DNA of 64,000 nt from assembly GCF_002733955.1 (NCBI RefSeq), contig NZ_NVXQ01000026.1:34163-98162 (forward strand). Direction: 5' to 3'. The stretch comes from Hoeflea sp. (GTDB taxonomy: Bacteria; Pseudomonadota; Alphaproteobacteria; Rhizobiales; Rhizobiaceae). The position numbers and the translations under genes are program-made. The stretch's first letter is position 1. Each line of letters begins with the position of its first letter. Below are positions 8,904 to 18,692 of this stretch, in pieces. The notes under the pieces were generated by a model. That model did not search any database and was not told the origin of the DNA. It saw nothing but the letters and a program-made list of their open reading frames with translations.

Positions 8904-9995
8904 ATGCATCATCAGCCAGTCTTGTCCCGCATGAGGACCACCTGCGCACAATTTTCAAATATGGTCTTCGCCGTCGCCATATCGCTGCCGTTCGTGCTGC
9001 TGATCCTGCTGGCCGTTGGCCTGATGTGGGGAACGGATGGCGCCCGTGCCGATGAGACCGCAGCCTGCAATGGCACCAGTCTGGTCCAACAACTGGCAGC
9101 TTCCAATCCGCAGAAGCTGGCGGAGGCACGTGCTGAAGCCGCCGCAGTGCCCAATGGCAGCGGTCTTCTGTGGAAGGTGGAAAAACCCGGCACCGAACCG
9201 TCCTGGCTGTTCGGCACCATGCATGTGACAGATCCCCGGGTCACCAAGATGCCGTCTGCGGCTCAGGCCGCCTTCGATGCTGCCGGCACCGTTGTCATCG
9301 AGACCATCGATATCCTAGACCCGGCCAAGGCCCAGGCGGCGCTCATGTCAAAGCCGGAGCTGACCATGTTCACCGACGGCACCACACTTGATGCTTTCCT
9401 TGACGAGGACGAGACCGAAATCATCAAGGCCGAGCTTGCCCGTCGCGGCATTCCGCTGGCGCTGGTCTCGCGCATGAAACCCTGGATGATTGCGGGCCTG
9501 GTGGCGCTGCCCGCCTGCGAAATGGCGCGCAAGGCCGAGGGTGTCGAGTTCCTCGACATCAAGATCGCCAACACCGCCCGCGACGAGGGCAAGCAACTGC
9601 TTGGGCTTGAAAGCATCGGCGAACAGATGGCCGCCATGGCCGATCTGCCGATGGAGTTTCACGTCCGCGGCCTGGTTGAAACCATCAAGCTTGCTGACCT
9701 GATGCCCGACATCATGGCCACCATGACCGGTCTTTACCTCGAAGGCGAGATCGCCCAGATCATGCCGGTCATCCTCGCCGCCGGGCCCGAGCAATTGGAA
9801 GATGATGCCAGCAGCTATGCCGCCTTCGAAAAACGTATCGTCACCATGCGCAACCACATCATGACCGAACGCGCCGACCCCATTCTGCAAGCCGGAAATG
9901 CCTTCATCGCGATTGGCGCCCTGCACCTGCCTGGTGAAGAAGGCGTGGTCGCCCTGCTGCAGGACGCCGGTTACACGGTCAGTGCTGTCCGGTAA
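8904..9995 (+). CDS. TraB/GumN family protein
   Basis: 363 residues. An N-terminal signal anchor (about 20-45) precedes a TraB/GumN domain. The two hallmark motifs are visible, WLFGTMHVTDPR near 100 and AIGALHLPGEEGV near 336, each with the conserved Gly and His that resemble the active site of Tiki-type metalloproteases. No substrate is known for the bacterial proteins. ATG 8904 has AAGGAACGG upstream; an ATG at 8871 is in frame but has no ribosome binding site. A 12-bp palindrome, CCGGTTAACCGG, sits upstream at 8836-8847. Confidence 0.82.
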   Translation: MHHQPVLSRMRTTCAQFSNMVFAVAISLPFVLLILLAVGLMWGTDGARADETAACNGTSLVQQLAASNPQKLAEARAEAAAVPNGSGLLWKVEKPGTEPSWLFGTMHVTDPRVTKMPSAAQAAFDAAGTVVIETIDILDPAKAQAALMSKPELTMFTDGTTLDAFLDEDETEIIKAELARRGIPLALVSRMKPWMIAGLVALPACEMARKAEGVEFLDIKIANTARDEGKQLLGLESIGEQMAAMADLPMEFHVRGLVETIKLADLMPDIMATMTGLYLEGEIAQIMPVILAAGPEQLEDDASSYAAFEKRIVTMRNHIMTERADPILQAGNAFIAIGALHLPGEEGVVALLQDAGYTVSAVR

Positions 9996-10071
9996 CAAAG
10001 CGTGACCATCCTCACGGAACCTATCTCCTGATCCGGGCGTTTTTGCCCTGTGACACAAAAGGAGATGTCCA

Positions 10072-10422
10072 ATGGTCGATTACACACCTCATAACCGCCC
10101 CAGCGAGCAGGGTCGTCCTCCCTACGAGCATGTTCGCGACACCACTGTCGTCAGGACAGGCAACACCGGCGTGATGGCCGCAGTCGTCCTGTTTGTTCTT
10201 CTTGCAGTCGCCGCCTTTGTCTTCTGGACAGCCGATGACGCCCAGATGGTCGAAACCACCGCCCCGGCTGTGGAGAGCGGCGCTCAGGTCAACGAGCAGG
10301 TGGCGCCCGACGCCAACCCGGCTCGCCCTGCCCCCGCACCCGATGCGCCGTTGATCGCCCCGGATGCCGCAGCTCCGGCTGCACCGGCGGAAACCGCTCC
10401 GGCGCCCGCCACTGACGGCTAA
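10072..10422 (+). CDS. Small Pro/Ala-rich membrane-anchored protein
   Basis: 116 residues: a cytoplasmic N-terminus, one membrane helix at about 34-53, then a low-complexity Ala/Pro/Glu-rich external tail to the end. AAAGGAGAT upstream of the ATG is an excellent ribosome binding site, and a terminator follows. No function is recognised; such tails often span the periplasm. Confidence 0.7.
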   Translation: MVDYTPHNRPSEQGRPPYEHVRDTTVVRTGNTGVMAAVVLFVLLAVAAFVFWTADDAQMVETTAPAVESGAQVNEQVAPDANPARPAPAPDAPLIAPDAAAPAAPAETAPAPATDG

Positions 10423-10487
10423 GCCATATGTTTTCCATCCTGTTCAGACCTCCCTCCTCTGACCTCCACCAGTGATGGAAACCCACG

Positions 10488-10517
10488 AACCGCCCGGCCC
10501 CACACCGGGCGGTTTCG
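10488..10517 (+). terminator. Rho-independent terminator
   Basis: AACCGCCCGG (10488-10497) pairs with CCGGGCGGTT (10505-10514), a perfect 10-bp stem with a 7-nt loop. It ends the plus-strand transcript of the Pro/Ala-rich gene; the T-run is short. Confidence 0.8.
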
Positions 10518-10542
10518 CGTTTCTGAGAATAGGTTTTCCCGC

Positions 10543-11010
10543 TCAAATTCGCGAAAGAGTGCTTTTCACGATCAGCTTGTGAAACGGCATGATCACCGCG
10601 AGATACACCCGGCCAAGGCTGTTGTGCCGCTTGATCAGCGTCATCATGCGCACCGCTGTCTGCTGATTCCCGAGCGCTTCGGTCTGCACCACGATGCGGA
10701 AATCGAGATGCCGGTCGTCAAACCCGAGCACGGTCTCGCCTGGCTCCGTGCTCAGCATCGGGAACATGCCGACCCGCGGGACACCCGCTGCGGCAGCGTC
10801 CGGATCGCCCTGCAAGCCGAAGGGCCGGACCATCAGGTTCCGCAACAGCATCAGCCCGTCAACCCATTTCGGCATTCGCTCGAACGCCCGCCGGGCCGCA
10901 GCCTCCGCCGTCAATCCGGGCTGGGCCACCCTGGTCTCGAAACAGTCGGCCCAGTCGGCACCCGGCAAGGCCGGATGCGGCAGGGTGACTGGAATGTCGC
11001 GGGCTTTCAT
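10543..11010 (-). CDS. DUF2867 domain-containing protein
   Basis: 155 residues covering a single DUF2867-type domain; conserved stretches include GDDRHLDF-like GFDDRHLDFRI and the C-terminal LGRVYLAVIMPFHKLIV. The function is unknown; the fold may bind lipid-like ligands (inference). ATG 11010 is preferred; a GTG at 11022 is possible. It lies downstream of lpd on the same strand with a 34-bp gap and may be read as the last gene of the TCA cluster transcript. Confidence 0.75.
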   Translation of the reverse strand: MKARDIPVTLPHPALPGADWADCFETRVAQPGLTAEAAARRAFERMPKWVDGLMLLRNLMVRPFGLQGDPDAAAAGVPRVGMFPMLSTEPGETVLGFDDRHLDFRIVVQTEALGNQQTAVRMMTLIKRHNSLGRVYLAVIMPFHKLIVKSTLSRI

Positions 11011-11044
11011 CAAATGGCACACCCCGCGAGATTGAGCCTTGTTC

Positions 11045-12451
11045 TTACAGATGGATCGGCTTGAAGAAGGTCGCCAGGGCCGCTTCCTTCACCGCTTCCG
11101 ACATCGTCGGATGCGCGTGGCAGGTGCGGCCCAGATCTTCCGAAGACCCGCCGAATTCCATCAGCACGGCGGCCTCATGGATCATTTCGCCGGCGCCGAA
11201 GCCGATGATGTGGACGCCCAGAACCCGGTCGGTTTCAGCATCGGCCAGCACCTTGACGAAACCGTCCGAGGCCTCCATCGCCCGCGCCCGGCCATTGGCC
11301 GAGAACGGGAACTTGCCCGACTTGTACTTGACGCCGTCGGCCTTGAGCTCTTCCTCGGTCTTGCCGACCGAAGCGACTTCCGGCTGGGTGTAGACCACGC
11401 CCGGAATCACGTCGTAATTCACATGCCCTGCCTGGCCGGCCATGATCTCGGCCAGCGCCACGCCTTCGTCCTCGGCCTTGTGCGCCAGCATCGGCCCGGC
11501 AATCACGTCGCCGATGGCATAAACGCCCGGCACATTGGTCTGGTAATGATGATCGGTGCGCACCCGGCCGCGCTCGTCCAGAACCACGCCGGCATCCTCG
11601 AGACCGAGTCCTTCGGTGAACGGCTTGCGGCCGGTGGCGATCAGCACGATATCCGCGTTGATGGTCTCGGTGTCACCGCCCTTGACCGGCTCGAACGAGA
11701 CCTTTGCTCCCTTGTCCGATTTCTCGACGCCGGTCACCTTCGCGCCGACCTTGAACTCCATGCCCTGCTTGGCGAGAATCCGCTGGAACTGCTTGGCCAC
11801 TTCGCCGTCCATGCCGCCCAGGATCTTGTCGAGATACTCGACCACGGTCACCTTGGCGCCAAGCCGGCCCCAGACCGAGCCCATTTCCAGCCCGATCACG
11901 CCGCCGCCGACCACGACGATATGTTCCGGCACCTTGTCGAGCGCGATGGCGCCGGTCGAGGACACGATCACCTTCTCGTCGATATCGACCTCAACGCCCG
12001 GAATGCCTGCGACATCGGAGCCGGTGGCGATGACGATGTTCTTGGCTTCGAGTTCGGTTTCCTTGCCGTCATTGTCGGTCACCGAGATCTTGCCTTCGCC
12101 GAGCACCTTGCCGTGACCGATAAAGCTGTCGATCTTGTTCTTCTTGAACAGGAAGGCAACGCCGTCGACATTCGACTTCACGGTCGCATCCTTGTGCGCC
12201 ATCATCTTTTCGAGGTTGAGCTTCGGCTTGCCGATCTCGACACCGAGGCTCTCCATGCCGTGATTGGCGTGGGCAAACATTTCCGACGCATGCAGCAGCG
12301 CCTTCGATGGAATGCAGCCGATATTCAGGCAGGTGCCACCGAAGGTCGCGCGTTTTTCAACCACGGCCACCTTCATCCCCAGCTGTGCCGCCTTGATGGC
12401 GCAGACATAGCCGCCGGGTCCGGAACCGATAATGATGATGTCGTAGCTCAT
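11045..12451 (-). CDS. lpdA: Dihydrolipoyl dehydrogenase (E3)
   Basis: 468 residues. FAD enzyme that reoxidises lipoamide and reduces NAD for 2-oxoacid dehydrogenases. FAD motif GSGPGGYV at 9-16; redox disulfide Cys41/Cys46 in [16 protein letters not shown] motif [11 protein letters not shown] in the middle; catalytic His-Glu in [13 protein letters not shown] at the end. AAGGAC precedes the ATG. Being downstream of sucA and sucB, it most likely serves the 2-oxoglutarate dehydrogenase complex. Confidence 0.97.
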   Translation of the reverse strand: MSYDIIIIGSGPGGYVCAIKAAQLGMKVAVVEKRATFGGTCLNIGCIPSKALLHASEMFAHANHGMESLGVEIGKPKLNLEKMMAHKDATVKSNVDGVAFLFKKNKIDSFIGHGKVLGEGKISVTDNDGKETELEAKNIVIATGSDVAGIPGVEVDIDEKVIVSSTGAIALDKVPEHIVVVGGGVIGLEMGSVWGRLGAKVTVVEYLDKILGGMDGEVAKQFQRILAKQGMEFKVGAKVTGVEKSDKGAKVSFEPVKGGDTETINADIVLIATGRKPFTEGLGLEDAGVVLDERGRVRTDHHYQTNVPGVYAIGDVIAGPMLAHKAEDEGVALAEIMAGQAGHVNYDVIPGVVYTQPEVASVGKTEEELKADGVKYKSGKFPFSANGRARAMEASDGFVKVLADAETDRVLGVHIIGFGAGEMIHEAAVLMEFGGSSEDLGRTCHAHPTMSEAVKEAALATFFKPIHL

Positions 12452-12475
12452 GGTCTTGTCCTTATGATCCGAAAA

Positions 12476-12991
12476 TTATTCCTGGCAGGCTTTCAGCCGA
12501 AACACATCATCCGGCAGCGCGGTGATTTCCTGCGCCTGCCATGCCTGCGACCGCATCACGGCGGCAGCGAAATCCGGCAGAAGCAATCTCTCGCCCGCCG
12601 TCCGCATCGCCTCGCGCGTCGGCAGCCAGCCAACAGTGCCGTCATTGCCGATGCTGTAGACCGGGCCTTCCCAGACCGTGCAGGCGGCAATTTCCGCACC
12701 GGTCGCATCGCCTTCTGGGCACTGATGCAGGATCACGCCCCAGGGCCGGTCAGGCTCTCCCGCCATCATCACCACGCCATCCATGATAACACCATTGCCG
12801 GCAAAACTCAGGCGGAACCGGTGCTGCATGCCGTCGACATCCGGCAGAGGTCCCGAAAACGCGATCTCGGTGCCTGATGCCGCTTCATCATAGACCGCAA
12901 GCGCCTGCGGGCAGGCGGCGCTGGCTGCCTGGCTGCCTGCGGCCAGCATCATGGCCGCAAGCATCATTGAGGTAAGACGGGCCGAAGCCAT
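12476..12991 (-). CDS. Secreted protein of unknown function
   Basis: 171 residues with a clear signal peptide (1-25, cleavage near ASAA-CP). The mature part has four cysteines (CPQAL near the start, HQCPEG, AACTVW and KACQE at the end), consistent with disulfides in the periplasm. No family recognised. It lies between sucB and lpd with gaps of 10 and 24 bp, so it is co-transcribed with TCA genes, though nothing in it points to central metabolism. Confidence 0.7.
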   Translation of the reverse strand: MASARLTSMMLAAMMLAAGSQAASAACPQALAVYDEAASGTEIAFSGPLPDVDGMQHRFRLSFAGNGVIMDGVVMMAGEPDRPWGVILHQCPEGDATGAEIAACTVWEGPVYSIGNDGTVGWLPTREAMRTAGERLLLPDFAAAVMRSQAWQAQEITALPDDVFRLKACQE

Positions 12992-13001
12992 CAGCCTCTC
13001 C

Positions 13002-14231
13002 TTACAGGTCGAGAACCAGGCGTTCGGGATCTTCCAGGCTTTCCTTGACCCGGACCAGGAAGGTCACGGCTTCCTTGCCGTCGACAACCCGGTGGTCATA
13101 GGAAAGGGCCAGATACATCATCGGCCGGATCACCACCTGGCCACCGATGGCCATCGGCCGTTCCTGGATCTTGTGCATGCCGAGCACGCCCGACTGCGGC
13201 GAGTTCAGAATCGGCGAGGACATCAGCGAGCCGTAGACACCGCCATTGGAAATGGTGAAGGTACCGCCCTGCATGTCGCCCATCGACAGTTCACCATCGC
13301 GCGCGGCGCGGCCAAGACGGCCGATTTCCTGCTCGATGCCGGCAATGCTCATCTGGTCGGCATCGCGCACCACCGGAACCACCAGGCCCTTGTCGGTGCC
13401 GACGGCGACGCCGACATGGCAGTAGTTCTTGTAGATGATGTCGGTGCCGTCCATCTCGGCATTGACGCCGGGCACTTCCTTCAGCGCATGGCATACGGCC
13501 TTGGTGAAGAAGCCCATGAAGCCGAGCTTGACGCCGTGCTTTTTCTCGAACAGGTCCTTGTACTTCTTGCGCAGGTCCATCACCGCCGTCATGTCCACCT
13601 CGTTGTAGGTGGTCAGCATGGCGGCCGTGTTCTGGGCTTCCTTGAGGCGGCGGGCGATGGTCTGGCGCAGGCGGGTCATCTTCACCCGTTCCTCGCGCGG
13701 CGCATCGTCAGCTGACGAGGCCGGACGTGCGGCAGCCGGAGCGGCTGCGGGCGCCGAGCCCTTGCCGATGGCATCCAGAACGTCGCCCTTGAGCACCTGT
13801 CCGCGCTTGCCCGATCCGGACACGTCACCGGCGTCGATCTTGTTTTCCGCCATCAGCTTCTGCGCCGAAGGGGCCGCCGGCATGTCCGAGCTGCTCTTGG
13901 CGGGAGCCGCGGGCGTTTCCGCCTTGGCAGCCGGCGCTTCGCTCTTGGCCTCGGGCTTGCTCTCGGCCTTGGCCGGTGCCGCAGCACCTCCCTCGCCTTC
14001 CGTAACCTGCGCCAGCAGCGCATTGACTTCGACCGTCTCGCCGTCCTTGGCGAGGATCTCGCTCAACACACCCGAGACCGGAGAGGGAACCTCGATCGAC
14101 ACCTTGTCGGTTTCCAGTTCCACCAGCGGTTCATCCACCTTCACGGTGTCGCCCACCTGCTTGAGCCAGGTGCCGATGGTGGCTTCGCTGACAGATTCAC
14201 CAAGGGTCGGGACGCGAACTTCAGTAGCCAT
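13002..14231 (-). CDS. sucB: 2-oxoglutarate dehydrogenase E2, dihydrolipoyl succinyltransferase
   Basis: 409 residues. Transfers the succinyl group from lipoamide to CoA. Domains in order: one lipoyl domain (1-77) with Lys43 in ETDKVSIE; an Ala/Lys/Glu-rich linker (78-117); the E1/E3-binding domain (118-155, [11 protein letters not shown]); and the acyltransferase core with the catalytic HRVVDG motif near 380. Start supported by GGAAAC upstream. It follows sucA directly (59-bp gap). Confidence 0.97.
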   Translation of the reverse strand: MATEVRVPTLGESVSEATIGTWLKQVGDTVKVDEPLVELETDKVSIEVPSPVSGVLSEILAKDGETVEVNALLAQVTEGEGGAAAPAKAESKPEAKSEAPAAKAETPAAPAKSSSDMPAAPSAQKLMAENKIDAGDVSGSGKRGQVLKGDVLDAIGKGSAPAAAPAAARPASSADDAPREERVKMTRLRQTIARRLKEAQNTAAMLTTYNEVDMTAVMDLRKKYKDLFEKKHGVKLGFMGFFTKAVCHALKEVPGVNAEMDGTDIIYKNYCHVGVAVGTDKGLVVPVVRDADQMSIAGIEQEIGRLGRAARDGELSMGDMQGGTFTISNGGVYGSLMSSPILNSPQSGVLGMHKIQERPMAIGGQVVIRPMMYLALSYDHRVVDGKEAVTFLVRVKESLEDPERLVLDL

Positions 14232-14290
14232 GATATTTGTTTCCGTTCTTTTTCAGTCAGTCAGACGATTGTTCGGCAACGCGGGCGGCA

Positions 14291-17275
14291 TCAGCCGCCC
14301 AGCGCATCCTCGAGGAAGGCTTCAAGCTGTGCAAGGTGGCGCGACATCAGGCCGGTCGCCGTCGAGGCCGAAGCCGGACGTCCGGTGTAGCGAACCCGCT
14401 GGAACTTGGCGTCGATATGCGCCAGCACCCATTCGAGATAGGGATCGATGAACGACCAGGCGCCCATGTTCTTGGGCTCTTCCTGGCACCACACCATCTC
14501 GGCATTGCGGAAGCGCGACAGCTCGTTGATCAGCGCCTTGGCCGGGAACGGATAGAGCTGTTCCAGGCGCAGCAGGTAGATGTCGTTGATACCGCGCTTT
14601 TCGCGCTCTTCGTAGAGATCGAAATAGACCTTGCCCGAACACATCACCACGCGGCGGATCTTGTTGTCCTTGACCAGCTTGATCGGCTCGTTCTTGAGCA
14701 CTTCGGCATCGTCCCACAGCAGCCGGTGAAACGAGCTGTCGCCGGCCATTTCGCTCAGGCTCGAGACGGCGCGCTTGTGACGAAGCAGCGATTTCGGCGT
14801 CATCATGATCAGCGGCTTGCGGAAATCCCGCTTCATCTGCCGCCGCAGGATGTGGAAATAGTTCGACGGCGTGGTGCAGTTGGCAACCTGCATGTTGTCT
14901 TCCGCGCACATCTGCAGGAAGCGCTCGAGACGGGCCGAAGAGTGCTCCGGTCCCTGCCCCTCATAGCCGTGCGGCAGCAGGCAGACGAGGCCCGACATGC
15001 GAAGCCACTTGCGCTCGCCCGAGGAGATGAACTGGTCGAACAGCACCTGCGCGCCATTGGCGAAGTCGCCGAACTGGGCTTCCCACAGCGTCAGCGCATT
15101 CGGCCGCGCCAGCGAGTAGCCATACTCGAACCCGAGCACAGCCTCTTCCGACAGCATCGAGTTGATCACTTCGTAGCGGGCTTGGTTCGGCGTCAGGTTG
15201 GCGAGCGGAATGTAGCGCTGCTCGGTTTCCTGATCATACAGCACCGAGTGCCGCTGGCTGAAGGTGCCGCGCTCGACATCCTGGCCGGAAAGACGGATCT
15301 TGGTGCCTTCCGAAACCAGCGAGCCGAAGGCCAGCGCCTCGGCAAAGGCCCAGTCGATGCCTTCGCCGGTCTCGACCATCTTGGCGCGGTTGTCCATGAA
15401 CCGCTGGATGGTGCGGTGCGCCTTGAAACCTTCGGGCACTTCCGACAGCTTCTTGCCGATTTCACGCAGCTGCTTGAGCGGCATCCCGGTCTTGCCCCGG
15501 CGCTGCTCATCCTGGTTGTCGGCGGTCCGCAGCCCGGTCCACTGACCGTCGAGCCAGTCGGCCTTGTTCGGCTTGTAGCTCTGGCCGATGTCGAATTCGG
15601 TTTCCAGATTGGCGCGCCAGTCGGCCTTCATCTTTTCGAATTCGCCCTCGGAGATCACGCCTTCCTCGATCAGGCGGCGCGAATAGAGCGTCACGACCGT
15701 CTCGTGGCTGCGGATCTTCTTGTACATCTTCGGCTGCGTGAACGCCGGCTCGTCGCCCTCGTTGTGGCCGAAGCGGCGGTAGCAGAACATGTCGATGACC
15801 ACCGGCTTGTGGAAGGTCATGCGGAACTCGGTCGCAACCTTGGCCGCATAGACAACCGCTTCCGGATCGTCGCCATTGACGTGGAAGATCGGCGCCTCGA
15901 TCATCTTCGCAACGTCAGATGGGTAAGGCGACGAGCGCGAGAAGCCCGGATTGGTGGTGAACCCGATCTGGTTGTTGATGATGAAATGCACGGTGCCGGC
16001 AACCCGGTGACCGCGCAGGCCTGACAGGCCGAGAATTTCCGCCACCACGCCCTGGCCAGCAAAGGCCGCATCGCCATGCAGCAGGAGCGGCATTACCTTG
16101 ACGCGCTCTTTCAGCGGAATGATGTCGCCTTCGAATTCATTGGCGATCATGTCCTGCTTGGCGCGCGCCTTGCCCATCACCACCGGGTTGACGATTTCCA
16201 GGTGCGACGGGTTGGCGGTCAGCGACATGTGCACCTTGTTGCCGTCGAACTCGCGGTCCGACGAGGCGCCGAGATGGTATTTCACATCGCCCGAGCCCTC
16301 GACTTCGTCGGGTTTGAACGAACCGCCCTTGAACTCGTGGAACACGGCCCGGTGCGGCTTCGCCATCACCTGGGTCAGCACGTTGAGGCGGCCGCGGTGG
16401 GCCATGCCGAAGACGATTTCCTTCAGCCCCATATTGCCGCCGCGCTTGATGATCTGCTCCAGCGCCGGGATCAGCGATTCACCGCCGTCGAGGCCAAACC
16501 GCTTGGTGCCCTTGTACTTGACGTCGATGAACTGCTCGAAGCCTTCCGCCTCGATCAGCTTCTGCAGGATCGCCTTCTTGCCCATGTCGGTGAAGTCGAC
16601 GCCCTTGTCGGGGCCCTCGATCCGCTCCTGGATCCAGGATTTCTCTTCCGGATTGGAGATGTGCATGAACTCGACGCCCAGCGTCGAGCAATAGGTCCGC
16701 TTGAGGATGTCGAGCATCTGCGGAATCGTTGCGTATTCAAGCCCGAGAACATGGTCGATGAAGATCGGCCGCTCGAAATCGGCTTCGGTAAAGCCATAGG
16801 CTTCCGGCGACAGCTCGTTGTAGTCATTGTCGGGCTGCTGCGCCAGATCGAGCGGATCGAGCTTGGCATGCAGATGGCCACGCATGCGGTAGGCGCGGAT
16901 CATCATCAGCGCCTTGACCGAATCGCGCGTGGCCTGGGTGACGTCGCCCGGCTCCGCCGCCCCGGTGGCTGCCTTGGCCTTGAGCTTGTCGGACACCGCC
17001 TTCTCGACCTCGCCCCAGTTGCCGTCGAGCGCCGAGACCAGTTCACCATTGGCCTGAACCGGCCAGTTGGGCTTCTTCCAGGAAGCGCCGGCGGCGGACT
17101 TGCGGACCTGGTCCGGATCGTCTTTCAGCTCTGCAAAGAACGACTGCCATTCGGCCGGCACGCTGCCAGGATTGTCCTGAAACCGTGCGTACATCTGCTC
17201 GATATAGGCAGCATTGCCGCCATACAGAAACGAGGTCTCTGCCATGATGTCGTTGGCTTCGTCTTTGCGTGCCAT
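14291..17275 (-). CDS. sucA: 2-oxoglutarate dehydrogenase E1
   Basis: 994 residues, a full-length thiamine diphosphate enzyme that decarboxylates 2-oxoglutarate in the TCA cycle. The N-terminal segment SFLYGGNAAYIEQMY, the cofactor region GDAAFAGQGVVAE followed by the NNQIGFTT motif, and the SEEAVLGFEYGYS transketolase-like region are intact. Start at 17275 because GGAGAAGG lies eight bases upstream; a GTG nine bases earlier is less likely. Head of the sucA-sucB-lpd segment, preceded by an NTF2-like gene. Confidence 0.97.
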   Translation of the reverse strand: MARKDEANDIMAETSFLYGGNAAYIEQMYARFQDNPGSVPAEWQSFFAELKDDPDQVRKSAAGASWKKPNWPVQANGELVSALDGNWGEVEKAVSDKLKAKAATGAAEPGDVTQATRDSVKALMMIRAYRMRGHLHAKLDPLDLAQQPDNDYNELSPEAYGFTEADFERPIFIDHVLGLEYATIPQMLDILKRTYCSTLGVEFMHISNPEEKSWIQERIEGPDKGVDFTDMGKKAILQKLIEAEGFEQFIDVKYKGTKRFGLDGGESLIPALEQIIKRGGNMGLKEIVFGMAHRGRLNVLTQVMAKPHRAVFHEFKGGSFKPDEVEGSGDVKYHLGASSDREFDGNKVHMSLTANPSHLEIVNPVVMGKARAKQDMIANEFEGDIIPLKERVKVMPLLLHGDAAFAGQGVVAEILGLSGLRGHRVAGTVHFIINNQIGFTTNPGFSRSSPYPSDVAKMIEAPIFHVNGDDPEAVVYAAKVATEFRMTFHKPVVIDMFCYRRFGHNEGDEPAFTQPKMYKKIRSHETVVTLYSRRLIEEGVISEGEFEKMKADWRANLETEFDIGQSYKPNKADWLDGQWTGLRTADNQDEQRRGKTGMPLKQLREIGKKLSEVPEGFKAHRTIQRFMDNRAKMVETGEGIDWAFAEALAFGSLVSEGTKIRLSGQDVERGTFSQRHSVLYDQETEQRYIPLANLTPNQARYEVINSMLSEEAVLGFEYGYSLARPNALTLWEAQFGDFANGAQVLFDQFISSGERKWLRMSGLVCLLPHGYEGQGPEHSSARLERFLQMCAEDNMQVANCTTPSNYFHILRRQMKRDFRKPLIMMTPKSLLRHKRAVSSLSEMAGDSSFHRLLWDDAEVLKNEPIKLVKDNKIRRVVMCSGKVYFDLYEEREKRGINDIYLLRLEQLYPFPAKALINELSRFRNAEMVWCQEEPKNMGAWSFIDPYLEWVLAHIDAKFQRVRYTGRPASASTATGLMSRHLAQLEAFLEDALGG

Positions 17276-17342
17276 GGATCTCACCTTCTCCGCGGGCCTT
17301 TTTTCCGGGCCCTTTTCCTAGACTCTGAGGCTTGCGCGGCAC

Positions 17343-17756
17343 TCAAGCCGCGGCAAACCTGCCCAACCCTGTTCCCAACGCTGCCGTGTCGGTGAAAACC
17401 TGGTACCTGACGATCTTGCCGTCGCGTAACGTGAATATGTTGACCGTTTCCGTTCGCACCTTGCGTGCCGTCGCCTTCACCGTCCACTCGCCCTTGAGCA
17501 CCGTGATCACGGTGTCGCCGGCGACATGGATTGCAAGCGGTTCGACCGTGTCGATCACCAAATGATCGCCCACGGTCGCAAGGAACGCTTCGAAGCCTTC
17601 AAACCCGGTCCAGTCCCCGGCCCAGGGCAAAAGCCCTTCCGGCGCCGGGTAATGCACCTCGATCTCTTCGGAGACGACGCCGCGCAGGGCCTCTCTATCG
17701 CCCGCTTTCAGCGCGGCGTAGTAGCGGTCCAGCGTTTCGCGCACGGCGTCGCTCAT
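17343..17756 (-). CDS. SnoaL/NTF2-like family protein
   Basis: 137 residues with the cone-shaped NTF2-like pattern: an N-terminal helix pair (LDRYYAALKAGDREAL), then a beta-rich part ending in NIFTLRDGKIVRYQVFTD. Proteins of this fold bind small hydrophobic ligands or act as isomerases or hydrolases; no substrate can be assigned. It stands between sucD and sucA on the same strand (29 bp after sucD's neighbour and 67 bp before sucA), interrupting the usual sucCDAB order. Confidence 0.75.
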   Translation of the reverse strand: MSDAVRETLDRYYAALKAGDREALRGVVSEEIEVHYPAPEGLLPWAGDWTGFEGFEAFLATVGDHLVIDTVEPLAIHVAGDTVITVLKGEWTVKATARKVRTETVNIFTLRDGKIVRYQVFTDTAALGTGLGRFAAA

Positions 17757-17785
17757 TGGTCCAGCCTTCGTGTTGACCCCAGGGA

Positions 17786-18688
17786 TTATCCCTTGAGGAC
17801 TTCAACCAGTGTCTTGCCAAGACGGGCAGGAGACGGAGACACGCGAATGCCTGCAGCTTCCATCGCCTTGATCTTGTCGTCCGCACCGCCCTTGCCGCCG
17901 GAAATCACCGCGCCGGCATGGCCCATGGTGCGTCCGGGAGGCGCCGTGCGGCCGGCGATGAAGCCTGCCATCGGCTTCTTGCGGCCCTTCTTGGCCTGTT
18001 CGATCAGCCACTCGGCCGCATCTTCCTCGGCCGAACCGCCGATTTCGCCGATCATGATGATCGATTCGGTTTCCGGATCGTCGAGATAGAGATCGAGAAT
18101 GTCGATGAACTCGGTGCCCTTGACCGGGTCGCCGCCGATGCCGACAGCGCTCGACTGGCCAAGACCTTCATTGGTGGTCTGGAACACCGCTTCATAGGTC
18201 AGCGTACCGGAGCGCGACAGGATGCCCACCGAGCCCTTCTTGAAGATGTTGCCCGGCATGATGCCGATCTTGCACTCGTCCGGCGTCATCACGCCGGGGC
18301 AGTTCGGGCCGATCAGCCGTGACTTCGACTTGTCGAGCACCGCCTTGGCGCGGATCATGTCGGCCACCGGAATGCCTTCGGTGATGCAGACGATCAGTTC
18401 GATCTCGGCCTCGATGGCTTCGATGATCGCAGCAGCAGCACCCGAAGGCGGCACGTAGATCACCGATGCATTGGCGCCGGTCTGCGACTTGCCTTCGGCA
18501 ACGGAGGCGAAGATCGGCAGCTTCTCGCCGCCCGAACCTTCCCAGGTCGAGCCGCCCTTTTTCGGGTGGATACCGCCGACCATCTGGGTGCCGTGATAGG
18601 CCAGCGCCTGCTCGGTGTGAAAGGTACCGGTCTTGCCGGTCAGACCCTGAACCAGGACCTTGGTGTTCTTGTCGATCAGAATGGACAT
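17786..18688 (-). CDS. sucD: Succinyl-CoA synthetase, alpha subunit
   Basis: 300 residues. With SucC it converts succinyl-CoA to succinate while forming ATP or GTP. The CoA-binding Rossmann domain starts at [12 protein letters not shown], and the phosphorylated histidine is His257 in GRTMGHAGA. It starts four bases after the sucC stop, with GAAGGGA inside the end of sucC. Confidence 0.97.
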   Translation of the reverse strand: MSILIDKNTKVLVQGLTGKTGTFHTEQALAYHGTQMVGGIHPKKGGSTWEGSGGEKLPIFASVAEGKSQTGANASVIYVPPSGAAAAIIEAIEAEIELIVCITEGIPVADMIRAKAVLDKSKSRLIGPNCPGVMTPDECKIGIMPGNIFKKGSVGILSRSGTLTYEAVFQTTNEGLGQSSAVGIGGDPVKGTEFIDILDLYLDDPETESIIMIGEIGGSAEEDAAEWLIEQAKKGRKKPMAGFIAGRTAPPGRTMGHAGAVISGGKGGADDKIKAMEAAGIRVSPSPARLGKTLVEVLKG

Positions 18689-18692
18689 GGTC

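Noticed and set aside
11039..12877. Plus-strand open frame of 612 codons.
   Set aside because: Antisense of lpdA, a product of the GC-rich third-position bias.
14237..17395. Two long plus-strand open frames over the sucA region.
   Set aside because: Antisense of sucA, which is intact and has all domains.
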